Program-made: the position numbers and the translations under genes
Notes under the pieces: generated by a model
Database searches by the model: none
Told to the model about the DNA's origin: nothing
What the model saw: only the letters and a program-made list of their open reading frames with translations
Shown: positions 46,513 to 57,200 of the stretch, in pieces
How positions within the stretch are numbered: the first letter of the stretch is position 1
How the letters are laid out: the number at the start of each line of letters is the position of its first letter
Origin: Pocillopora verrucosa
Taxonomy: Eukaryota; Cnidaria; Anthozoa; Scleractinia; Pocilloporidae
Assembly: GCF_036669915.1 (NCBI RefSeq)
Contig: NC_089321.1
Coordinates: forward strand, 11,771,914-11,835,913
Reading direction: 5' to 3'
DNA length: 64,000 nucleotides

Positions 46513-49500
46513 ATGTTCGCATTTGTAGGGAAATGCCAAGAAATATCTGTTTCCTTGATTGCGAGACGAAATTTAGCGAATAGAAAAGATAGATCTGCAG
46601 ATGACACGTAAGTAGATACATATATACATACATACATATATTTAGTTTGTAAATTAAAGCAGGTCAATAAAGTAGCCAATTAAACAGCTGATGTGGACCT
46701 ACTATCCCTAACGATAATAGCGATAAAACCGATAAAAATCAAAACACGATTATGTAATTTGCGCTTAAGTTATATTTAAATTTGATAGTACCTAGAATCC
46801 CTGACAGAGCATGTTAGCTTTTTGTGACCTGCAAAGTTCTACTGTTGGCAGGCTGGGTCAAACAATCTCACTGGTTTGATGTACACTATTTATATTTCCA
46901 ACTCTTTAGCAACTCTGATCTTACAATCAATAACCCAGAATCACCCATCATATTTCCCTCCTTCTGTCACAAACCTATCAACAAGCTGATTGTAAAGCTT
47001 CGGTCACGACAGTGGTAGATGATGAGACACTAAATGTTGAATTATGTTTTACATCACAGAGCTGCTGAATTACTGAAGTTAACTCATGTCCGCCTTGACC
47101 GTGAAAAGATAAGTGAAATTGACAACTTGGATTGCCTTGGGCCAGTCACAAATTTATATTTACAGAAAGTAAGTTAATGTTTATTACATGAGGTTTTGTG
47201 CAGTTTGTGGCCTGACCTAGTTAGCCTAGTCTACTGTAGCTAGTCTAGTTTAGCCTTGTCTAACCCAGCTTAGCCTAGGGTAGTCTGTTCTGACTTAGTA
47301 TAACCCAGCCTAGTCTAATCTAACCTGACCTAGTCTAGTCTTAATAAGATGAATTAACTATCATCAACTCCATATAGTTTTAATTAATTATCTTTATTAT
47401 CATTTTTTCTTTATTACAGAATGAAATTACAGGAATAGAAAACCTTGAAGTTCTTCCTAAATTGAGGTGGGTGTGCAATTATAACAAGATAATATGGTTA
47501 CTTGAGTTTGTCAGAAATTGACAAATTTATATTTGGTATGTTAGTCTAGTAAGTAAAAAGATAGAAACTTTTCTTTTTATGTTTCTACAGTGTTGATAGG
47601 TTTAAACTGTAACTTAGGATATCTTCTTACCCCCAATACATAGATTCTTGACATTGGCTGAAAACAAGATAAACAAGCTGGAAAATCTGAAAATGCTCAC
47701 TAATTTAAAGTTCTTGGATCTCTCAGACAATAGCATTGAGAATTTTGACACAGGTTTGAATTAAGTTGCAATTCTTTTTTTTGAGACAATATTGAATTTT
47801 GAATTTTTACTCAAAAGTAATGTAACAAATTTTCAAAAATATATTGATTTTAATAATTTTGTTAACCTCTTAACAGAAGAGTTACCATCAAGTTTAGTGA
47901 TATTAATTTTGAAAGGAAATCCCTGCACTGAAAATGCAGAATACAAGTGAGTTATCTCTAAGGTCATCTTTGGATTTCTACTTATGTTGTCCAATAAAAT
48001 GCAAATTGTTGAAATTTATGATATTATCTCAATATGGCATGTTTAAATAATGTGATTGATTTTTGTCTTGGAATTTGTTTTGCACCACTTTGCAATTTAG
48101 GAAGAAATTACTTGCAGCCCTTCCTTCACTGAAGCAGCTTGATGGCAATGAGGTAACAAGACAGGACAGGGTGGAAGCTGGATGTGACGTGTAAGTACCA
48201 ATACTCTTTGTCTTGTATATCTCTGACAATATATATGTTACATGCTATGTGATATGTTTCTGTGACAATAAGCTACTATATCAGGGCTCTAAGCTGAGCT
48301 TTTATTCAAAGTTGCCATTTTGTGACCAAACATTATAAAGTGCTTGGCAGAATTAAAATTCTGGTTGCAAAAAAGACACTCTGTGCACCATTGCATAATA
48401 TTTGAAACCCTTGACCACACTGCTTGTCTTTGGAGCAAGCAGCATTCTGGCGATTCAAGCATCATGTCAAGGCTTAATATGTAGGCAATCAAGGAGAAGA
48501 GGATAATTTTTAAACAGGACAACCACAAAGCACCAGTAGTGTTTTATGAAAATGTTATCTCACATCAACTTCAGACCATAAAAACTTAAGTTGTAAAACA
48601 TTACAATTGGTGGTGCAGTGTAAATTGTTGTAAAATTGATACTTAATAGGGAAAGTGAGTCTGACGAAGATAGTGACGAACAAGAAGAATATGGAGGATC
48701 AGACCTTGACAGAGGAAAAGAAAAAAAAGGTGGTTAGAGTCAGTGTGATCTGCAGGCCTTAGGGATACTTTGTACATCCTATAAAAATTATCAGAAACAC
48801 CTACCTGTACAGTATCAAATGGCAGAGAAAATTGACCTTTCAAACTTGGATTCATTAAATTTCACTTTAATTAACCCTTTAACTCCCAAGATCTGATTGT
48901 TAATTCTCCTCTCTGGCTGCTACACATTTCTTTGTAAATTAGTTAATGAGAATTTGGTGCTCAATCAAGATAGCAACCTCTCCCTGATAAGTTTGAATAT
49001 TCTCATCACCTGTTTGCTGAATAATATATGGATATTATAGGGAGAAATTTCATGTTAATCACTTCTGGGAATCAAAGGGTTAAGAATTTCTTGAATTTGC
49101 CAAGGATTAATCTGCAAATCTCAACTTGCTGTATTTCTAACTGGTAGCCAGAACATTGACATTATCTTTGGTAATCATAGTTGAATTTTTTAATTTTTAC
49201 TTTAGGTTCTCTCCATCAGCACTGTAATGATATACTGGTACGAGCCAAAATAAGAACAGTGAAGGTACATCTTGTTACATAATCACACTCAGATGTAATA
49301 TTTTCTTTTCAAGGGAGAGGTGGTGATCTGGGTCGAAATGATTTTGGGGGCACAAAACTCTCTGAAACTGTATGTGGTTTTGTGAAGATGTATTTGTCTT
49401 TCAAGCCTGCTTAGTTGGTGTTTTGGTGGCCAGTAGTACATGGCTTCTGGATACGAACTTATCTCAAGAATGCTAGGCAAGACTTTAGGGCCTACTTCTA

Positions 49501-49802
49501 GTTTACCAGTACATGCTTCTGGTTACATTGGTTAAATATTTGGCCTTCTCTTGGTCATTCTGGTCTGCCATTCCCTCAGTTTGAATTCCTTGGTTTTTAA
49601 ATTGTGGGCTAGAAATTTTGAGGTGAAGCATCATGTTTTAAATGGCAAAATGATATATTTTTGAAACCCCTAGAATGAATAGCCCTCTACTGATGTATTT
49701 TTTCAGGAAGAAAAAGAGCATGAGAGGAGAATGGAAGAACTAGCCACCCTTAAAGATCTACAGTCACAAAGGACATCAAGCAGAGTTCCATCCAGGCCAT
49801 AA
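46513..49802 (+). CDS. LRRC46: LRRC46, leucine-rich repeat protein of cilia/flagella
   Basis: Nine exons (46513-46607, 47060-47168, 47420-47466, 47644-47753, 47877-47946, 48101-48190, 48650-48729, 49206-49264, 49707-49802) give 251 residues. The N-terminal SLIARRNLA then LTHVRLDREKISEIDNLDCL matches human LRRC46. Four to five SDS22-like leucine-rich repeats follow (VTNLYLQKNEITGIENLEVL, LRFLTLAENKINKLENLKML, LKFLDLSDNSIENF, LVILILKGNPC), closed by an LRR cap (LPSLKQLDGNEV), an acidic stretch (SESDEDSDEQEEYGG) and a charged helix. LRRC46 is an axonemal protein needed for normal sperm flagella in mice. The start is the first Met after an in-frame stop at 46498-46500. An AATAAA at 50077 follows. 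Confidence 0.9.
47210..47345. repeat. Degenerate CTAGTYTAG-type tandem repeat
   Basis: Around 135 bp of irregular units such as AGCCTAGTCTA, AGTCTAGTTTAG and AACCCAGCCTAGTCTA in an LRRC46 intron. No function suggested. Confidence 0.7.
48871..49083. repeat. Dispersed MITE-like repeat, family 2
   Basis: Full copy: TTAACCCTTTAACTCCCAAG to TCTGGGAATCAAAGGGTTAA, with GATCTGATTGTTAATTCTCC, GTAAATTAGTTAATGAGAAT and TATTCTCATCACCTGTTTGC inside. In an LRRC46 intron. Confidence 0.8.
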
Positions 49803-50076
49803 CTAAAGATTTGATAATTGTTTGAGTCACAAAGAATGCACACAAACCATTCACCAAGCGAGTTGAAGATTGAGGCTCCTGTTTTAAATATTGACCTATT
49901 TTTCTGTGAACACCAAGAACTTGGCTCTCTTTTCTTTCATTTGTAACAACCAAAAATGTAGAGTGAATCAAGGGGTCATATTACAGCCTAATGAAGTTGA
50001 GAAAAAAACCGAAAAGACATTTAAGTTTTTTCTCCAGTCTTTGTATATAGGCAAGGTGAACATACAAGCACCACCA

Positions 50077-50082
50077 AATAAA
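50077..50082 (+). terminator. Polyadenylation signal AATAAA of LRRC46
   Basis: Canonical hexamer about 275 bases after the LRRC46 stop codon; a second overlapping AATAAA follows at 50083. Confidence 0.5.
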
Positions 50083-50600
50083 ATAAATATGATTGCATAC
50101 TGTGATCATACTGATTGGGAAAGTCCTGAATAGACCCTATGTTGCTAAGGGCTTGTCTACCATTTTGACAGCGAGAGAGAGGAAGTCAGAATTTAAGTCA
50201 TCGTCATCATTGACTCTGACAATTAATAATTACTTGGTTTATTTACTCAGTCACTGTCATGGTAGCCTGTTCAAGGCATCTACTAAGTCAAACGGAGCAA
50301 TGAGGAAAGTTGGGTGGTATTGTGAAAAGGATGTTTGATATGAAACCCAACCCAATGCTCCCTCGCTGTTTTGCTCCTCTGAGACTGTTGTGCCTGGAAT
50401 AAGCTACTGCCATTGTGAACAATTTTCTTCCAGACTACTCTTACCCAATATGGGTAAGAGTAAAATAAGGGCAATATGTAATTAACTGTTTCTCCAGAGG
50501 TTAAACCATTTACAGTGTGCTATACAAAATAATTAGAAGCCAACAGTGAGTTAAGAAAATTAAAATTTGCTTACTTGTGTGGTTTTGCACAAGTGTCTCT

Positions 50601-50606
50601 TTTATT
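50601..50606 (-). terminator. Polyadenylation signal of the distal WIP 3' end
   Basis: AATAAA on the minus strand about 485 bases past the distal stop codon. Its context (cAGAATAAAAGAgAC) is homologous to the signal at 54698-54703. Confidence 0.6.
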
Positions 50607-51090
50607 CTGTAAAATGATATTACACTTTTTATAATACCTCCAAAAATGGTATTTAACATTTAACATTGTATAATTTTCATAATAACATTGAAACTTGCAA
50701 ATTTCAACCAGTGACTCCTATAATGAGATTCACTTACAACATAATTTTTGGGCTCAAGCATTTTGTCAATATACATTTTTTCAAGAATGGAATTTTTTTC
50801 TTGTCCACTACAATATTTGTTTACTGTAAAGGCAGAATAAAAAACCTACATTTCATCTTTACAAGTGATTTGTTCCTATTTGGAGCAGATTTTGGGTTCT
50901 ATTGCAACAACAAAATTCCTATTTCCAGCCACAATAAACCACGAGGTTAAAGGACTATCAAGCACCACAAAATGTTTGCTCAACATACAAGACCCCATGA
51001 CAATGTCCTCAAGAATGGACCAATATTTTGATCTCTAATTGTAAAAAATTCTTTCCCCCTAGAATTGCTATTAAACTTAAGATATAGTCA

Positions 51091-51260
51091 TTAGGGAGGA
51101 GGAGGTGGGGGTGGGGATGGGGGTGGGACTGGGGCTGGGGCTGGGGCTGGGGCTGGGGCTGGGGCTGGGGTTGTGGTTGAGACTGAGGCTGGTGGAGCTT
51201 CTCCTGATGGGGGAGGAGCCTTGGATTTTGCCTCCTTATTTCCAGAAGACTTTGCTCCAC
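51091..51260 (-). other. WIP distal terminal exon with Pro-Ala repeat
   Basis: Starts GGAKSSGNKEAKSKAPPP, continues with about seven Pro-Ala repeats and ends in eight or more prolines before TAA. It parallels the proximal terminal exon (GGSKSSGNPSAVKANPPPP), which lacks the Pro-Ala run. Confidence 0.85.
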
Positions 51261-54200
51261 CTGAAAACAGAAACAAAATGGTTGTGCATACTTTCTACAT
51301 AAATAAAATAGAGTGAAGCATTGATATATAGATTATGCCAGTCCAGGATTTTATAATTTTTACTTTCATAATCAGCACACACTAGGTTCATTTCTTTGAC
51401 TGTTTGGAAATCAAATGATTCACACCAATTCAACTTGTTGCTTCTCATTGGAAAACTATATAAAAAAGCTTAAGTTTGTACTCAAGCCTAAGGGCCCATC
51501 CAGCTTAGGTTTATCCCTGTTTCCAAAGCATGAAGCAACTAGAGTATTTCTACTACCCCCTGGATGGTATACCAGTCTATCACAAGGCTACTCCTCAGCA
51601 GTTATTTAGGATTCCCTAAGAATTTTCCAGTAACTATTTATACTCCTGGGTGGAGAGGGGCACTGTAAAGTGTTCAGCCCAAGAACACAACAGAGAAGCA
51701 GTGTTCAGTAGAAAGAACCATATTTCATATGTGAATTTTTTTGTTTGCCTTTTAGACTTATTATAGAATTATAAAATAGAACTTACTACCTTTCTTTTGA
51801 GATTTTTTACTTGGATATGTTTTTGTTGATTCTACATAGGGCTCAGGCGGTGGAAGATCCTGGCCGAATGTAAACCTTGATGCAAATTCCCCTGAAAAAA
51901 AAGAAAAGGACACGAAGAGAGTTTAAATTAAGAGAGTGTTCGATTGAAGTTAACAACCATGTGCCAGAGAGTCCACTAATAAAATTTGAATTATACCAAA
52001 TTCGAAATTATTTTAAGCTGTTTACTTACAGGATATATAAGGATGCCAATAACAGAATTAGGGAAAGAGCGGAGAAAACTGAGCTTGTGTTTAGAAAAAG
52101 ATAGAGGCCTATTGCCTTGTTTAAAGAAGAAATTTTTTTCCAAATCACAGACATCATTTCTTCATTTTGTTTCCTGTCTTTCTCCCTTATAAGAAAACCT
52201 TTCCAGAATAAGAGCACATTATCTTCCACAAATAAGAATATGTGAGAGTGAAAAAGAGAAGAGTCAGTTTGGAACATAAGAGGTACATCAAGTATTTAGG
52301 TGTTTTAATCGATGAAAATCTTTCTTGGAAAAATCATTTGGACTGTGTCATAAGTAAGACCACAGGAATGATGGCTAACTGAGAGACTTTGTTCCATCAT
52401 CTGTACACATAAATATTTATAAATCCTTAATTTTCCCTTTTTATTTTACCTCATGGACTCGTTGCTTGAGGTAATGCATCTTAAAACTATTTAAACAAAA
52501 TTGTTGCTCTCCAAAAGCGAGTAGTATATTTAATCTACTTCGTTGATAGAAAAGAACATACAATTCCCTTATTTGTAAATGCAAAAGTTTTGCCAATTAC
52601 CTTCTTATATTATGAAGCTGTATGTAAACTAATGCTCGATGTTCATAACGACAGTGCCTTTTCCAACATCATAAAACTTTTTACGAGAACTTCAAACACC
52701 CTTACATATAATACTCGCTCATCAACGTCACAACTCTTTAGGGCTAAGTACTTTAGACTTAAAATGCAAAGAAAGGCTTTTTCGCGTCTGGAATGAGATA
52801 CCTACTTAATATAAAAATTGTCGAAGAAATCCTTCAAAAAAGAAATAAAAAGAGCTCTTCTCAATATTCTAGAAACTGTAGATTCTCATATGGAGCCTGA
52901 TGAGATAACGTTAATATCAAACACAGCAAAACTGAACCACATTGAACCAATTCTACAATATGTTTCGTACAATAAGAAACTATAGGACTTTTTCTCCTTT
53001 ACAATGAACGTCTATCATTTTCCTATTTTTACATTCCTGTGTATCTTTTTGTCTTTTTATGTTATATTTCTTCATTTCCGTTTTATTTCCAGAGTAATTA
53101 AATTAAGTTGAGAAAATAGAAAATAAAAAAAAATGACCCGCCACGATTAGCATTTGTCATCTGCGGGTCAAAGGAATATCTTGTGAATATATAAGAAAAT
53201 AAAAATAAAAGTGTGAAGTGCGAAGTGTGGTCTACTTAATAATGAAGGTATTTTCAACAGGAAAGAAATCAGAAATCATAGCTTGTAAATCAGACTACAA
53301 AAAACCACTGGTCTAAGTCTAGAAGTTCGTCGTTGCGTTAAAATGACATCGACTTAACAAGCACTTCATCACTTTCCCACGTAAAAAGCGAAGAATTTTG
53401 CACATCAGTGGAGCTGAAAAGAGTAGCTACACCAACCCGAATAATGTGAATGGAAGTTAATAGAAACAGAAGATTGGTGACTAACCTTTGTCCATGTAAA
53501 AACTTCAGTTGGTCAGTGCACCCGATCAGTCAAACCTTTGTTTTCTGTCATCCACATGTATTACAAGGTTCCACAAAACGGTCTTTGTCTTTCAGTTTGG
53601 TGCTGGCATTGCCATTCACTCAAGTTTATCAGACAACTTTGAGAGCCATAAGCTTTTCATAATGAACGTTTCGCCGTTTTTCTCTGATATAGCTGGTTCA
53701 ACCTCATTCAAGTTCAGTTCATTGGTAACGATGACGCCATAACTTAGGCGCCATTTGTCAAAACCCGACAGCCAATGAACATCGTGGAAATTTAACAGGT
53801 GAACCGCGGTTTGGACGCGCGTTTTCACCATTTTTTTTGTTACAACGAATTAGACTGGGTAGAACGCCTCACTTCTTAGAACTGATTCTAGTAAACAACT
53901 AAAAAACCAGTGTATCATATTCTTTTGACGACAAATACGAGATTCCAAGCCTCAGTTTTCTCATTCTTCCCTTCGGCTTTTCGAATAACCCGTCAAAATC
54001 ATATAACTTAAATATCCATCAGCGACGAACTTGATGCTAGAAAACCCGAACAAGGCGAGAAACGTACCCTTTTTGTCTGATAATCTTATTTTAGGCTAAG
54101 GCTTCACGTTTTATTTGTTGGAGATTTTAGGTTACAAACGATTCTAAGATGATCCTTTAGGTATAGTGTTTCAAAAACTAATTGGTTAGTTTTCTTGGTG

Positions 54201-57200
54201 ATCATTGGTAATTATCTTGATTGCACATTACGTACGCCTAAAATTTAGATGTTCTGTAGCGTGACGCGCGATCGAAAATCCCTTTGAAGAATTGGTTTGA
54301 TTGCACTGTTAAGTACAGTTTTACTCAAATTGTACGTTGATTCGTATTACTAAACGAAAAAACATACCACCGTCCCTTCGAGGGCACTCAACAATGTCTC
54401 TCGCTCTTAAGTGTGTTCTTTGCATATAGGTTCATAAAATTTTGGCTATTCTCAGCCCCAAAATTCGCCCCAAATGGTCTTGTGTTGTAACAAAGCGTGT
54501 AGAGCTAATATATGATTGCTGATCTTCAAGCTTTCAAAAGACCATCCCAAATTGCAACCAGAAGCAAACCATTTACCCAATTTGTTTTCCTCTTCCCCCA
54601 AATTTAATTTCTTTTAATTACCAGAGCCCTTAGTTGTAAGCCTGCAGCATAAACAATTAAAATAAATATATTATTGAGATTTCGCAGAACAGTTTCTTTT
54701 ATTTCTAAAATGATAATATACAATTAATAATAATTCCAAAAATTATCATTAATCACCACACAGCATTGTATTTTCGTCTATTATTATTGTTTGGTTATTG
54801 GAATTATCGACACTACCACAAGTTTGTGGTTAACTCTTCACAAAAGATTGTGCTATTCACCTAAAACACCTCTCTTGGGTTCAACCTTCCTTGTTTCCTT
54901 ATCGTTTTAGATGCATTTGAAGAAAAATTTCTTTCAGAGAAAGAAAAATGCGCTCTGAAAAAAAAGATTCGCCACAAATGCACTTAAACAAGGATATCTA
55001 ACTAATACTTAACACAATTCATTTACAACAAAGATACAATACAAAACATAAATTTCATTTTCACTAATGATTTGTTCATAAATGCGGTTTTTATACTCAT
55101 ACTCATGTGAGCATTTATCAGTTCTTGTTGCAACACCAACAAATTTACTATCTCCTGCCTCAGTAAACATGGAGGTTGAAGAAATGCGCTCTAAAAAATT
55201 TTCTGTATTCTGCATACAAATGTCACCTACAAAGTCCACACCTCTGGATCAATGTTTTTTAAGGTTGAAGTTGCTTCAATAATTCTTTTAATTGTAAAAA
55301 ATTCTGTCTTCCTAGATTTGTTAAGAAACTTAGGTAAGAGACTCATCTCCTGGGAGGAGGGGGTGGGGGTGGTGGTGCTCCCCTTGATGGGGGAGGAGGG
55401 GGTGGATTGGCTTTAACTGCACTTGGGTTTCCAGAAGACTTTGAACCACCTGAAAATAATAATAAAAATTCAGTAAAGTTTCAAATGAATACTTTTCAAA
55501 TTTGTCAATGCCAGATTGTTCAATGAACGATTTTTTTGTCAAATTTAATTATTCAGTATTGACAGTAAATTTGATCTCAGTTTTTTCATCATTTGCCAAT
55601 TTAAATTTTTCCTTTTCCAGTTTTGACTTTTCTGTCTTATCTTATCCTTGTCGTGGTCATGAAAAGACGCCCCATTTTATACATTTTTTGATTTTTTTTA
55701 CACATCTATGGTAACTATTGCAACACAACACCCTTGCCACTATCAGTGTTGAGAAAGGAGGCTTTAAACCTGCATGGTGCATTCCTACCGCAAGTGAAAT
55801 AGTAAGAAATCTTGCATGTAAATCTGTAGCCCTTAAGTTCAGCCCTTATGTCCATATGAAATATCTTAATCATTCTGTTTGATGGTTTAGAATGAAGCCA
55901 TTGTAAACAAGAGCACATTTGCCAGTTTTAACAGGATTTGCATCACTACATACCACCTTTCTTTGGATTTTTGCTTGGATATGTTCTTGTTGTTTCTACA
56001 TAAGGCTCAGGAGAGGGAAGATCTTTACTAAATGAAAATCTTGATTCAAAATCATCTGGAAAAGAACCAAAGCAAATGAATGTTGGAGCATCTATTGATC
56101 AGTCTAAGCTGTGGAACCATGGATAAAAACTCACTTCATTTCAAATCAATGACATGAAATTAAATTAACAAAAGACTGATACAGCCTTGCCCACACCTCC
56201 CAAGACAAGCATTATAGAGAAGATTCCCACATGAGCCTGTGGGCAATGGACTGAGCAGGGCTGGAAAAGGCTGTTCAGCCTCACAAGACACTGGATGAAA
56301 GAAGAAAAGAAGAAACAGAAGGAAAATGCTTAATACAATAAAAATTATAGCTCTTGGTGAAGAAGCACAGACCTTGATGTCCTGTATCATCCAACCCTAA
56401 AACTCAGTCAATAAGTACAAATTATCAAATATTAAGTTATTTAATTACCTTCTGGGTCTGACAGTAGCTCTGGGGGAGGAGGGGGAAGAGAGCTTCTTGT
56501 TGGTCCATTCATCATCATGTTACTCGACCTACCATGCAAAGAGGACGGTGGTGGCGGAGGAGGCCCTGATCTCTTATTTTCAGGTGGAATCCTGGCTGGA
56601 GGGGGAGGTGGGGGCCCTTGCCCACCTGAAGGAGGTGGTGGTGGCAAAGGAGCTGATCCTCGAGGTACAGGAGGACCAAAATTTGGCTTTGATGGAACTT
56701 TACTGGGAGGCGGAGGAGGAGCTTGGGATGGTGGTCTTGAGGAGGACGGAGGAGGTCCTCTACTTGGAGGAGGGGGTGGTGGCCCTCCTCTTGATGGAGG
56801 TGGTGGGGGAGGACCTCCTCGTGGGGGTGGAGGTTGGGGAGCAGCCATACTTGGATTACTCCTTGTGGGAGTTGGTGGAGGGGGAGCACTTGTTTTTGGA
56901 GCTGATGGTGATGGTGGGGGTGGAGGTGGTGCACTCCCTCTTCCTGGAGGTGGCGCACCTCCTCTTCCTGGTGGAGGGGGTGGAGGACCCTGTCTCATTC
57001 CAGGAGGTTGTCTGGGTGGACCTGTTGGAGGAGGAGTGGGTAATGGTCTTGAACTTGACCCTGATGGGGGTGGTGGCAATGGCCTGGAGTTTTCAGATCC
57101 TGGTGGCCTGTTGGATGGAAGTGGGGGTGGTGGAGTATACCCAGGAGGCTTACTGGGTGGACCTGGAGGTAGATTGGGGAGAGGTCTTGAGCCACCACTG

